Source: Xenoacremonium recifei (Eukaryota > Ascomycota > Sordariomycetes > Hypocreales > Nectriaceae). Taken from it: a DNA stretch of 64,000 bases. Of this stretch, positions 44,353-55,161 are shown one piece after another. Location: positions 1,165,865-1,229,864 of the forward strand of contig WOFQ01000005.1 of the NCBI GenBank assembly GCA_012184525.1, given 5' to 3'. The notes beneath the pieces are model-generated. The model was not told the origin of the DNA and searched no databases. It saw only the letters and a program-made list of their open reading frames with translations. Numbering within the stretch: position 1 is the first letter of the stretch; every line of letters starts with the position of its first letter. The translations under genes were made by a program, and so were the position numbers.

Positions 44353-47300
44353 GGTGAGGAGGTTTCCGTCGACCTCGCGAGAGAGCGACGCGGAGAGCGA
44401 TCGATGTCGTCGGTCGGGCGCGGGCGCAGGCGGCGTCGACGATGGGGGTGGTTGGTGGTGACGGTGATGATGGAGGAGGAGGAGGAAGAGAGAGAATGAG
44501 AGGCTCTAGTAGAGGCCGGGCGAGGTGATACCGACCGGGGGGGTTCGCAGAGACAGCAGGAAGGAGCCCCCCGCGAGTGAATGACTGAGTGAGTGAGTGC
44601 TGGACGCAGAATTGGCACCAGGCGGAGGCCAGCCGCAATCCCAACAGGGGGCTTTCCGCTTTGGAGCAGGAGGCGAATCAGACGCAGGCTCTATCACGGA
44701 ACGGCACCATCGGCGGGCGCTGGCCACCTTCCTAAAGGGGGGCTAGCCGTTTACGGAGAGGGGAGGAGGGGGGGCCTTTTGTCGCAGCAGAACAGGCGAC
44801 TCCGATTGACACGCAAACCCGGGCCTTTTGTTTCGGGGAGATGCGCCGCCGCAAATTCTGTCTGTCTTTGGGTGCATTCTGTAGCTTTGCAGCGCATCCC
44901 TCCATCCTTCCTTTGCTGTTGGCTGCGTACGTTGCGAAGAATATGTGCAGTGTCGGCGACGGACGCTTTATCAGTCGTCGCGATACTGCGCCCGGGCAGA
45001 TCCTCCACCACTACAATCAAAAGTCCCCTGCAAATGCCCGCCTGCGCCCAATGAGCGCCCCCGGAATGCCGTCTGGAGACACGCGCCCCCAAAAAACCAA
45101 GCCCGTCACGCTTATCTGCCCGCCTTCTTCAGCCTAGGCGTCGCCGGGGCCAGCGATTGCGCGGGCGGTGGCCATTTGGCGCGCACCCGGTGTGAATCTG
45201 GCCGCTGTTCAGCCCCGGACCAGGCCCCCTTCTAGACTCGCAGATCGAAGCCAAGCCCCCCGCGAACCCAATCTTTGGCCTCGACGGGAATCGTCGGGTC
45301 AGTTGAGTCGACCCTCGTGAATGATGTTGGACTCTGGAAATATAATACGTCGCTGAATGTCTGTCTGAATCTTCAGCAGCTCGTACTCGGTATCGGCCAA
45401 GGTAGACTCTGATTGATTCCTTACTAAGCCGTGCTGATTTGAGGCACGCAACAGCAGTCGAGACACCTCGCACCTGCCTCATCTCTCTCGCGCACTGTCT
45501 CACCTTACCTTAGGTATCTGTAACCTCACCACCTTGTGTCTGTCTTGCGCTTTTCTCTCTCTTGCATCCATTCACAAAAGGTCGTCGCCGAGATCCTGAT
45601 CGATAGCCTCCCTCGCATCTCGGCCACTCACAGGCCAGAGACTCGCTCAAAAAGTTCTCGACGGATCCGTCACAAGAGCCGCGCCTATCGATCCTCGGAG
45701 TTTATTGCACCGATCAACATGAAAAAGGTCCCTGCGAGTCCGCCTGTCAACCAATATCACTCGGGCCACGCACGTCTCAAGAGATCCGTCAGCCTCATAC
45801 AGTACAGCATTGAGACACTCGCCCAATCGCCGTCCTACCGACAGGCCAGGCCAGGCCAGGCCATGCCATGTTAGGCCCCTCCCGACGGCCCAGTGGGCTC
45901 GGGAGGCGACGGTTAGACGGCCCATACTGTGCTTCCGCCGCCCAGGGAACTTTTGTTGCTCGACGGATCTCGTTCCCATACCATACGTCTTGTACGTAAC
46001 ACGCAGAACAAAGGGCCCTCAACAACATCCCTTGCGACTATTGGGTCCTCTGGGATCACCACTAACCTGACCAATGGAGTGGTTTGCAGTCAAGAACTTC
46101 ATCGCACACGTGGGATCTCATAACTAACAAATGGCCGAGATTTTCTCATTGCTTTGTCTTCCGGACCCGTCTTTGAGACGGCTTATACGGCGAATGCTCA
46201 TTGTGCTCCGTACACGATGTCACGAACCTCGCAACTTTCAGGGGCTAGAACTTGAACTATTGAGTGACACCTTCACATCCGCCCAGCTTCAGCCTGTGCC
46301 ACGAGGACCCCTGGAACGAGATCAAGATGACAAGTGTCATGGCCAACACATGTCTTAAAACCCGGATCTGATGTCTCAACCTTCATCGAACCATCACCTC
46401 GGTAAACTCCCCGCCGGCTCTGAACGAAACTGGCTAGATGTATTACAATGGCAGACGAGACAACAATAAGCAGGCTATCACTGGGATTATTTTGACAACT
46501 CTGATTTGTCCGGGGTTCATGTCCTTCTGTGCCAAGTCACTAATCTAAGTCTTGGTACACTCAAGTCTGGCTCCCCCGTGTCCCTTTGTCTCCGGAAAGT
46601 TACGCCAACGCAAAATTCCGCCCGCAAGCCTGATGAGGATCATTGCAACGGCTTCCCAAGGTAACATTGATGATAACGCACCGTTCTTGGACCCTTTGCT
46701 TCTGCCTGCCCCTACGTTGCAACGACCCGCCATGCATAACGCTGTTATGTGTCAGGCAACACCACCCATCACTCCACACAACCACCTCCATGGATAGACC
46801 AGTGTAAAGGTACCCGCCCTATAAGCGACTGCGATATGGGCCGACGTTCAGTATCAGTGATTTCGAAAGTTCGAGCACGGCTGATTGACGTCCTGTCAAG
46901 GTAGAGTTATGGCTGGGAAAGCTTCTCGCTGTTAAGGTTGATGGCTGGGCGAGTGGGAACATCTGATTCAACGGACACATGACTCGTCTCAAGCCATCAT
47001 TCATCCCATTGCGCTACATCATGCACGGGAGTAAACTATCAGTCATTTAGACTCAGCTATACTGAGCCTTGCTGTAACTAACATGAACTCAAATCACATC
47101 ACAGACACACTCATATGCATAAGTCAAGTGTTAGAAGAACGCAGTAGGGTATTTGGAAATTAAATAAAACAATAAAGAAACAAGAAGGGGATTCAGCGAA
47201 AACACATAACCATTGTCCAAACAAATCCGATCCATTCCTTCCGACATTATTATTCGTTCATAACGTTCCACATCGTTGCATGCATTATTTCGTTTTGTTT

Positions 47301-47368
47301 CGTTTCGTTCAACTCAAGTCTATTATTTTTTTGCTAAATATCGCTGTAGTCAATCTGTCAGCATGCAA
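44353..47368. other. 3-kb intergenic stretch, no supported gene
   Basis: Contains the OPT promoter at its left end. Several open frames exist, none with recognisable domains or splice structure. A short CCAGG-unit tandem repeat lies at 45843-45867. The right end (about 46830-47350) is A/T-rich. Confidence 0.5.
45843..45867. repeat. Short CCAGG tandem repeat
   Basis: About four copies of a five-base unit in intergenic DNA, ending in CCATGCCATG. Confidence 0.7.
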
Positions 47369-48394
47369 TCAAACAAAGGGTTTAAGGGTCCGTCTAGGGG
47401 TAAAGACGGCATTATACAACTGACCTTGGAACAAACTTGTCGTGAGTGGTCGTGCCGTTACAGGCATGACAGACCGGCTCGGAGGCGACAGCAAAACGCC
47501 GCCCCGAGGCGAACCTGGGAACTGGGACGCACAAGAAGACGAAGTGGTCGGCCGTGAATGCATCTGGCGCTTATCCTCGTCCGGTCCAAACTTGAACTCC
47601 GGCACTAGCAAGTTCTGCACCGGCTCCGAGTCCGCCGGGATATCGTTCGCCTCGCCGCGGTAGCACGTCGCGCCGAAGCGGAACGGATCCCGGGGCATCA
47701 TGCGGCCGCGCAGTAGAGTCACGCTGCGATATAGTTGGACCTGCACCTTGGCAGCGTCTTCGAAAGCCTCTCGCACGGTATACGAGTAGTTGAGATCCCT
47801 GAGCTGTCGGCAGTCCTCGAGGCAGTCCTCGTTGCCGTCCTCGAGGTGTGCGAGGACATGCGTCAGGCGGTCTGCGTATATTTGCTCTGTGACGCGATCT
47901 ATATGCGCCAAGCTGCAGGCGATGAGCCGCCCGGCAGCGACCTGGTTGTTGCGTGTGTCGTTATAGAGCTTCGACTCATACGGCGCCAGGCCAGGCTTGT
48001 TCGCGCAGCACTGGTACACTCCCTCGTCGAAGGCCGGCATGATCTCCCATCGCTTGTTCTCCGGCGTTAGAGCCTTCGGGAGCTTGCTATCTGGCCACAT
48101 GCGCGGCGTCAGCGCCTCGTTGTCGCGGTCTTGCCGCTGGACATAGACGTGGTACTCGCGCACATGGTCGTTGGGGAGCTTGCCACTGCCACGGGAGACA
48201 GGGCAGATGTAGTTGCGGGCAGTGCGAATGCAACAGCCGTGGTCCTCGCATCGTAGCCGGGGCGGAATGCGACCTTCGGCAGCGCAGTCGCAGGTGTTTG
48301 GTGGTGCGTAGGGGTCGACGAAGTAGCTGGTGCCGTCGCTGAGGACGGGACGCACCTCGCAACGGAGCGTGTGAGTAATGACGCGATAACACAT
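47369..48394 (-). CDS. Uncharacterised Cys-rich fungal protein
   Basis: Single-exon frame of 341 codons. I take ATG 48394 (MCYRVITHTLRCEVRPVLSD) because the upstream part of the open frame has no ATG. The N-terminal ~75 residues are rich in cysteine (TCDCAAEG, RCEDHGCCIR, YICPVSRG) and could bind metal. A helical central part follows (DRLTHVLAHLEDGNEDCLED, REAFEDAAKVQVQLYRSVTL). The C-terminal ~70 residues are Ser/Pro/Arg-rich and probably disordered. I recognise no named family. The last ~20 codons may instead be an intron (a GTCAGT donor occurs near 47417), so the exact 3' end is uncertain. No signal peptide. Confidence 0.65.
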   Translation of the reverse strand: MCYRVITHTLRCEVRPVLSDGTSYFVDPYAPPNTCDCAAEGRIPPRLRCEDHGCCIRTARNYICPVSRGSGKLPNDHVREYHVYVQRQDRDNEALTPRMWPDSKLPKALTPENKRWEIMPAFDEGVYQCCANKPGLAPYESKLYNDTRNNQVAAGRLIACSLAHIDRVTEQIYADRLTHVLAHLEDGNEDCLEDCRQLRDLNYSYTVREAFEDAAKVQVQLYRSVTLLRGRMMPRDPFRFGATCYRGEANDIPADSEPVQNLLVPEFKFGPDEDKRQMHSRPTTSSSCASQFPGSPRGGVLLSPPSRSVMPVTARPLTTSLFQGQLYNAVFTPRRTLKPFV

Positions 48395-48922
48395 TGTGTC
48401 GTTGAGGTAAGTTAGATATATTCCGCTTCGAGTGTGAAGCAATATTTGGGTTGAGAGTAGTGTTTGAGTATGCTGTGAGGTCAAGTCCTGATGTTGTTAG
48501 AAACGGGGGGTATCCGAAAAGTGAGACCATGGTGATGCACTGCGTCCAGCGTCCTCTTATACCATCTCGCGAGACATACGTGTTCGCACGTGTCGGCGCA
48601 CGCTTTGTTGTTCTAGTGATTCCGTTTCCGCGAACATGGCGCTGTGAATATGTTCAGTATCTCGGGTGCGCGCAGGACAAAGACGGGGAAGACTGCCGGT
48701 GATGAACACCATAGATGCGTGAACACGCAACGCGCAAGACGGGAACGAACAGGCATTTCTGCTTCTATCCAAGAACAAGAGACGTTGTAGTCCTGTGCCA
48801 ACGAATACCGCTGTATTACAAAGAAATGCACCCCAAAACACAATGTACCAAAAATTCCGCCCATATTTCCATCTCTATGGGGATAGTGCTGCTACATGAG
48901 AGAGAGAGAAAAAAAAAAAGTC
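48395..48922. other. Intergenic region
   Basis: About 530 bases between two minus-strand genes. It holds the promoter of the Cys-rich gene and the ABC-A 3' flank. No supported gene. Confidence 0.45.
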
Positions 48923-51900
48923 TTAGATGCAGAGATACCTACGCATCTGGTGCCACCTACCCTCAGGCTTCTCCTCCTCGTTCTCTTCCTTGACGTTGTG
49001 CTGGCCCACGATAGTGAGGAAGACCTGGTCTAGCGTGGTCGGGCTGACGCTGTAGTGACCGATGCCAAGTTCCTGGCGGTGCTCCTCAAGCATGACAACG
49101 AGATGCCCAATGGCGCTCTGACTGAGATCTTCGCTCTCGCGGACGATGTCGCCCTCGGAGCGGCCCTGTGATGCGGCGAGCACCTGGCTGGCGCGCACGG
49201 AGAAGCGGATCTGGCCGTGGTATGTCTTCTCGTCGATTTCAGCAGCAGGCAGCGTCGTGCGGATCCATTCTAGAACACGCTCTGTCTCTTCGTTGGTGGT
49301 TCTGGGTGCGGAAGTTGAGACGAGGTGGATATGGAGGGCATCACCGAAGCGGTGGCGGAGGCCGTCAGGGGTTCCTAGAGCGAGCATGCGGCGGGCGATG
49401 ATGCCCGCTCTACCAGCCAGAGCATCGGCTTCTTCCATACTGTGCGTGGTGAGGAGAATCGAGCGTCCAGGAACGGTGGCTGCAAGTGTCTTCCACATGA
49501 TACGCTTAGAGGCAGCATCGAGGCCTGAAGAAGGTTCGTCGAGCAAGACGACAGTGGGATTGCCCATCAACGCAATACCTAGACTCAACTTGCGCTTGTT
49601 GCCACCGGAAAGAGCGTGAGCCATGCGCGTGGCGAAGGACTCGAGCCCGACAGCCTGCATCACGGCATGGACGTTGTGATCGACATCTGGAATGCCGCGG
49701 ACCTTTGCGTAGAACTCGAGGTGCTCTCGTACGGTCATCTGGTCCATGGCATCAAACTGAGGACATACACCCAGGTTGGCTCGCGCGGCAGCAAGGTTCT
49801 TGGTGACAGAGACATCCTCAACGAAGACGTCGCCTCCGTTGCGACTGGGTTTAATGTCACCGCGAATGAGTGAGATGGTGGTTGACTTGCCCGCACCGTT
49901 GGGTCCCAAAAGAGCAAACACTTCGCCCCTTTTGATACCAAACGTCACGTTATCAACAGCTGTGTTCTTGCCGAACGACTTGGTCAGATGCACTACACGC
50001 AGCCCGTCTTCTCTGGTGCCGCTACTGGTAACCCGAGTGAGCTCGTTGACTACCTCCTCGTCCGTTGTCTCGTGCTCAGGGGCTGCCTTGTTTCGCCTCT
50101 CGAAGAGACCGCGGAGAGATGAGCCAGCGGACCCCGTATCGAACCAGACAACAAGTCCAAATAGAACTAGGCTCTGAATAATAAGATACAAGATCGGGCC
50201 CCCGTATTGGAGTATTCCACCGGGAGTTGTAGAAAGATGCTCCTTGTCGCACGCCGTAGAGAACAAATTGAGTGCGAGGAAGAGAGCTCTTATAATTGAG
50301 CCGATTGGCGCAAAGGCCGAGACAACAAAGTGAACGTAAAGAAGATCGGTATCAATAGCTGTCACAGGCGCATACGTCTGAACGCACAGGTATGCAATCA
50401 GATATATCAGGAAAATAAGGGCTTGCCCGGCCGCAGCCCAAGCATAAGTTGCCAGCTGGGTTTTTGTGAAAAGAGAGATGAGATACGCCATGAGCGTCGA
50501 AGCAAGGCCATACAAGAAGAATACGAGGAAGATGTATCCGAGATGGAACCAAACGTTGGAGACGCCAGCCCAGATAGCAGTGACAAGAGCCGAGCTGACA
50601 AGAGAGATGATGAAGTCGAACAGTAGGTATGAGATCCAGAGAGGGAACGGGCGGACACCGTTAGAATACTCCAAGCCTCGGACGAACCTGCGACGTTCCA
50701 TACTGGGATACAGCGCGAAGAAGGCTGGGTAGACGGAGAGAGCAATGCCCATGTACACCACAAGCTGCAACGCGTGTCCAGTGCTTGAACTGAAAGGGAC
50801 GTCAAACCAAGACCAAGTCGTGGCTATCGTCGTGTTGGTCAAAATGATGTCCAAGAATTGCTGAGCAAGAATGGGACTGGTGAGGAAAAGGTTGGCGACC
50901 CATGCGGTTGTAGGCGGGTTGTTATCGTCACCAAGCCAGATACCCGTAGTGACATTCTTGTAGTTATCCTGGACAAATTGCTGAAACTCGTCGAATGTGT
51001 CTACCGTCGTCAAATTCTTCAGGGCTTCTCCTCCTAGCGTGGACGCCGCACCCCCTGATCCAGCGAATAGTGGCATAATGAGGTCCGTGAGAGTTGAAGT
51101 CGAGACCTTCGAGGTCGGACCTATCAAGAAGAGGATCGACTCGCTACTGCTTAGTTGAGAGAAAGCATCCTCAGTAGAGGCATTGGAGGCTTGATCCTGA
51201 GGGGTACATCCAACCGGGCTGTCGCCTTTGATGAACAGCGATGTCAGACCAGCAGCGATGATAGGGATGAGAAAAGCAGCGGCGTAGGGGATCCAGTTCC
51301 GCTTCAGGATGGTAAAACGCTTCATGAACAGGATGACAGACTGCTTCACGTATCCAACGCGTTGCCCATCAAGGAGCTTTAGACCCTCGTTCTCGCTGCC
51401 TGCTGACTTTTCTCTGTAAGCAGCAGTCTTGTCAGAGACCCTGAAGGCTTCCTCGTCTCGAATCTCCTCAGCAAGTTCCAGAAATACATCTTCAATAGTT
51501 GGGCCTGAGAAGCGGTAGTTCGTGATGCCAGAGGCCTCGAGCTTCTTGATGACCGTGGCGGCAAGCTGAGAAGAAGGGGCGACGTAAGTAACCAAGTCGA
51601 AAGAGTCTCTTTTCTGGACTCCTGGAACGTCGGGCAATTCCTTTAGATCAGCATCCTTCTGGACATGGACGCGATATCCACCGCCTAGTCGATCCTTCAG
51701 TTCAACAGAGGAGCCTTCAGCCCGAAGTGTGCCTTTGGACAGAATGGCGATATGGTCCGCTAGCAAATCGGCCTCGTCCAAGAAATGTGTGGTCAAGATC
51801 AGAGTTCTCCGACCACGCTCTGCGAGCAAGATATCCCACAGCTTGCGTCGAGACAAGGGATCAATACCGCTGCTAACTTCGTCGACACAGCAGACAGCAG

Positions 51901-53767
51901 AACCACCTGTCAACATCATTCCCAGCTGAAGCTTACGCTTCTGACCGCCAGACAGAGTCTTCGCAAAAGCTTTTCGCTTCTTCCAAAGATCGATGTTCTT
52001 GATGAGGTCGTGTATAGCTAAGGTAGTGTCGCGGGCGTTGGGAGCTTTGAGGTGGTTGAAGATGCGAATATGCTCCTCAACTGTCAGGTCATCCCAGAGC
52101 ACGTTCTTCTGGGGTGCAATGCCCAGCCCTCCTGTTCCATCAATCTTGATAGACCCATCGGTCAACTTGTTCATGCCTGCAATACCATCGAGCGTTGTAC
52201 TCTTTCCACTTCCGTTGGCTCCAAGGAGGGCAACAATTTGACCTCGGCCGGCATTGAGGGTGAGTTCATTGACAGCAACCACCGGGCTTCTCCTCCTCGC
52301 GCCCCATGAAAAGAGACGAGACAATAAGCCGGGGTTGTATACCTTAGTAAAACCTTCAAGCTGCACCGCATTCTCGCCCATGCCATTGATCTCAGCCTGT
52401 TGGAACAAAACTTGGCGTCCTTTAGTCGCGGTGCCGTAGAGAGCTCGTTCGATCAACGCGCCGATGAGGGGATAGGCAAAGATCTGTATGATCAAAAAGA
52501 TCCAGAGCACGATTCCGGGAAGTCTCCATGGACTATCGGGCGCGATTTCAACGAGATTAGCTGGTCGGTCCTTCGCTTCGTATCGGGCCATATGAGTAGT
52601 AAAGTAGACAAAGGCACAGGGAGAGAACAGTAGAGAGAGCACCAGAACAGTGCCGGTATCAGGGTTGGTGATTGACTGCGCAAGGATCCCCAGGAGAAGA
52701 ACAGCTAGTATAGCTGTAATGCCACTGAGTTGGGCCTTCTTGAAGAATGAGGCGAAAAGCAGGCCCATGGAGGTAAAGGCCAGGCCGCCGATGATGTGGA
52801 AGATGAGCACGATGCCGACACTGGTTTTAGCAAATACACCAGCTCGCACAATGAGGGAACCTAGGATCCAAGCAGGTGCATAGATGGCTGCAAAGGACAG
52901 ATGATGGGCCACAATCCTCGAGACTTGGGCGAGCGACTGCTTCTTCACCGGCATCATAGCATCGATAAGCTCCGACATGCCACTCTCACGCTCCGTGGCG
53001 ACAAAGCCCGTCAGGTGGTAGGTGACCCAGATGACAGTGCCGGTGAAGGCGACGGCCATCCAGCCAGTGATGGCCTTTTGATATTTCTTCCGCACATCGG
53101 TCTCGTGCTCCTTCTGGGTCATGTCCGTGAAAGGATACTCCCTGGCGTCGGCGAGGGGATCCTGGGTCGAGCCGTTAAGCTGGGCGATGGCCGTGTCGAC
53201 AGCGCGCTGCAGGGGAAGCAAGTAGACCTCCTGGCCGTTGGTAGATTTGTCAACATCAATCTTGGCGACGCTGTCAAGCAGGGCGCCGTCGGTGCGGATG
53301 GTGTAGTTCCAGAGCCCGCCACTGCCTTCGTTCGGCGACGAGCGCATCACGACAGCGCCGAAGCATCGCGTCACGCCGCGCAGACTGCTTCGACACTCGG
53401 TTACAAGTCCATCCTGGTTGCTAAGTCGCGTGACGTTCATGGAGGAGCTGGCAGCAGAGGCTTGCTCTGCGATGACGTCGAGGACCTTGTCGATGTCGCC
53501 GCCCGAGTGGCCGTTGTTGACCAGCACAAGTTTATGCCGTCCACTACCGCTGGCATCGTCAAATGCCTGCGAAAGGGTCTTGACAGGGGCGACATCTGCG
53601 ATGCCAAATTTGGCTGGCGGGACGAAGAGGTTCTTGGCAAAGCTGAAGAACGCGGCGAGGATGATGGGCAACACAAAGGCCATCCAGACACAGAGGGCAG
53701 GATGGCGAAAGAGCAAGATGCGAAAATTCTTGCCCATGAGGGTCACGGTCTGCTTGAAGAGCGCCAT
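48923..53767 (-). CDS. Full-length ABC-A subfamily transporter
   Basis: Intronless 1614-residue transporter with two TMD-NBD halves, start MALFKQTVTLMGKNFRILLF. TMD1 has a helix near residue 30, a large extracytosolic loop and helices from ~240 (GWMAVAFTGTVIWVTYHLTG). NBD1 (~residues 500-690) has Walker A GANGSGKSTTLDG, signature LSGGQKRKLQLG and Walker B VCCVDEVSSGID. TMD2 (~830-1230) again has a long first loop. NBD2 (~1275-1460) has GPNGAGKSTTISL, LSGGNKRKLSLG and VVLLDEPSSGLD. All ATPase motifs are intact. ABC-A proteins typically move or flip lipids; the role in fungi is poorly known. The C-terminus is charged (EENEEEKPEGRW). Absence of introns over 4.8 kb is notable beside intron-rich neighbours. 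Confidence 0.93.
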   Translation of the reverse strand: MALFKQTVTLMGKNFRILLFRHPALCVWMAFVLPIILAAFFSFAKNLFVPPAKFGIADVAPVKTLSQAFDDASGSGRHKLVLVNNGHSGGDIDKVLDVIAEQASAASSSMNVTRLSNQDGLVTECRSSLRGVTRCFGAVVMRSSPNEGSGGLWNYTIRTDGALLDSVAKIDVDKSTNGQEVYLLPLQRAVDTAIAQLNGSTQDPLADAREYPFTDMTQKEHETDVRKKYQKAITGWMAVAFTGTVIWVTYHLTGFVATERESGMSELIDAMMPVKKQSLAQVSRIVAHHLSFAAIYAPAWILGSLIVRAGVFAKTSVGIVLIFHIIGGLAFTSMGLLFASFFKKAQLSGITAILAVLLLGILAQSITNPDTGTVLVLSLLFSPCAFVYFTTHMARYEAKDRPANLVEIAPDSPWRLPGIVLWIFLIIQIFAYPLIGALIERALYGTATKGRQVLFQQAEINGMGENAVQLEGFTKVYNPGLLSRLFSWGARRRSPVVAVNELTLNAGRGQIVALLGANGSGKSTTLDGIAGMNKLTDGSIKIDGTGGLGIAPQKNVLWDDLTVEEHIRIFNHLKAPNARDTTLAIHDLIKNIDLWKKRKAFAKTLSGGQKRKLQLGMMLTGGSAVCCVDEVSSGIDPLSRRKLWDILLAERGRRTLILTTHFLDEADLLADHIAILSKGTLRAEGSSVELKDRLGGGYRVHVQKDADLKELPDVPGVQKRDSFDLVTYVAPSSQLAATVIKKLEASGITNYRFSGPTIEDVFLELAEEIRDEEAFRVSDKTAAYREKSAGSENEGLKLLDGQRVGYVKQSVILFMKRFTILKRNWIPYAAAFLIPIIAAGLTSLFIKGDSPVGCTPQDQASNASTEDAFSQLSSSESILFLIGPTSKVSTSTLTDLIMPLFAGSGGAASTLGGEALKNLTTVDTFDEFQQFVQDNYKNVTTGIWLGDDNNPPTTAWVANLFLTSPILAQQFLDIILTNTTIATTWSWFDVPFSSSTGHALQLVVYMGIALSVYPAFFALYPSMERRRFVRGLEYSNGVRPFPLWISYLLFDFIISLVSSALVTAIWAGVSNVWFHLGYIFLVFFLYGLASTLMAYLISLFTKTQLATYAWAAAGQALIFLIYLIAYLCVQTYAPVTAIDTDLLYVHFVVSAFAPIGSIIRALFLALNLFSTACDKEHLSTTPGGILQYGGPILYLIIQSLVLFGLVVWFDTGSAGSSLRGLFERRNKAAPEHETTDEEVVNELTRVTSSGTREDGLRVVHLTKSFGKNTAVDNVTFGIKRGEVFALLGPNGAGKSTTISLIRGDIKPSRNGGDVFVEDVSVTKNLAAARANLGVCPQFDAMDQMTVREHLEFYAKVRGIPDVDHNVHAVMQAVGLESFATRMAHALSGGNKRKLSLGIALMGNPTVVLLDEPSSGLDAASKRIMWKTLAATVPGRSILLTTHSMEEADALAGRAGIIARRMLALGTPDGLRHRFGDALHIHLVSTSAPRTTNEETERVLEWIRTTLPAAEIDEKTYHGQIRFSVRASQVLAASQGRSEGDIVRESEDLSQSAIGHLVVMLEEHRQELGIGHYSVSPTTLDQVFLTIVGQHNVKEENEEEKPEGRWHQMRRYLCI

Positions 53768-54680
53768 GGTGAGTGCGTCGCCTGCTCGCTTATCGCGATC
53801 GTGGCTGCGATGGCGTTGACCGGCGCGTGGGTGTTTGGTGGAGGCGTTAGCACGAACCGCGGGGGTTCACGTTCTAGTCGCAGGGTCCTGAAGCCATTGA
53901 GACGAAAGGATCAAAGTAATTAGAAGCAAAGGTGAGCAGAAAGCAGTAGTTTGGAGGAATAGAGCCGAGAGTCTCCGCGTCATATACAGGAGGAGTTGGT
54001 TGGGATGGAAGAGGCGAGGTCGAGATTGGGGTGGGTGAAGTCGAAACAGAAAGGAAACCACGTCTGGGGCCGTGCAGCTCCTTCCGCGCCGGGGCCCGCC
54101 CCCATTATAATTCCCGCCCCGGAATCCAGCCCTGGAAGTCCACTAAATGGAACTCGGCTCAGCCCTCTGAGATGCCTCTGCTGAGTTACAACCAAGGACA
54201 TCAATGTTAGGCACCTGTTATCGGATCTCGCCCGGGCTTCTGTACAGCGCTTGATAGTCCCTCTTTGGGAAGGATGGGGCTGAATCACAGTAAGGTAAGC
54301 ACGCCCCTGCTGATCCTTCGTGCGTCGAGCCACACAACGGAAGCACCTCTACGAGTCTGCCCGACTTATACCACGATGCTGACGGTGAGAACCTAACTCA
54401 AACTACACTCACGAACCACTCGCAGGCTGATGATTTCGTCTTATTCCCTGTCCTTCATTTCAAACTTGCCTGTCTCATCCAATCTATTCGGTTGCGCAAA
54501 ATTCTACACCGCGCCCGTATCTCGTACTGCGTCGCAAGCAATCGGAATCCCTGACCGGCGATCGGCCTGATTACTGTCCCGTCCCCGAATCAACACAGCC
54601 CTTTTCTCAGCGCTTGCGTGTCCCCAGCGATGAGCCTCGCTCTTGGCTCATTCTCGGCTCATTCTTGGCTCGTTTATTGA
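53768..54680. other. Intergenic region upstream of ABC-A
   Basis: About 900 bases including the ABC-A promoter. An 11-base unit (TTGGCTCATTC-like) repeats about three times at 54638-54673. No supported gene. Confidence 0.45.
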
Positions 54681-55151
54681 CGCTCGATATCCACATGCCT
54701 GCGCCAAGATACGAAAATCGAATACCACATCACCGGCACTCGGCACGGTGACCGTGATGCACCTTTTGCGGTCCGCCGACATGGCAAGGCCTTTTACATC
54801 AAGGTCTCGCCCTCTCAGTTTGTGAATTCGCTCGTGATGACGGACAAGTGCTTATCGTGCTTGGAGGTGCTGCGGTCAGACGAAGAGGTTCTTGGCGAGA
54901 TCTACGACACCGACGTGTACGAACAGATCATGACCCCATTTGAGGCGCTTTCGTCGAGCTTGCGCCTGACCTGCCAAGCCACCATGAGCACATTAGGATC
55001 AGCCTGCAGGATAATCTTTGCCCAGAGTTTTTTTGTCTTGGCCCTGGACATTGTTGACGAAAAGCTGCACCAGCGCCGTGTAGCAGCACAAGAGTCACGA
55101 TCACATTCTTCGGCAAAATATGTGGCTCTAATGCGGCAATACTGGATTTAG
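54681..55151 (+). pseudogene. Fragment of an uncharacterised fungal (kinase-like) gene
   Basis: After a TGA at 54678-54680 the plus strand is open to TAG 55149-55151. From about 54715 it reads KIEYHITGTRHGDRDAPFAV, then RRHGKAFYIKVSPSQFVNSL, and further on EEVLGEIYDTDVYEQIMTPF and LALDIVDEKLHQRRV. This resembles the N-terminal part of fungal protein-kinase-like proteins, from memory of the family style only. There is no ATG before VMTDK (54837), no kinase catalytic motif and no obvious upstream exon, so I call it a fragment. It lies between the ABC-A promoter and a convergent Zn2Cys6 regulator. Confidence 0.35.
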
Positions 55152-55161
55152 ATATCGTGCC

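Noticed and set aside
43711..44499. 262-codon plus-strand open frame opposite the OPT gene
   Set aside because: Antisense shadow of a well-supported transporter exon set.
44593..45235. Overlapping open frames upstream of the OPT gene
   Set aside because: C-rich promoter and leader sequence; no domain in any frame.
45536..45874. 112-codon plus-strand frame in the 3-kb gap
   Set aside because: Ser/Arg-rich, no family, includes a simple repeat.
52901..53923. 340-codon plus-strand open frame opposite the ABC-A gene
   Set aside because: It is antisense to an intact ABC-A coding region and its His/Arg/Gly-rich text matches no family; a codon-bias shadow.
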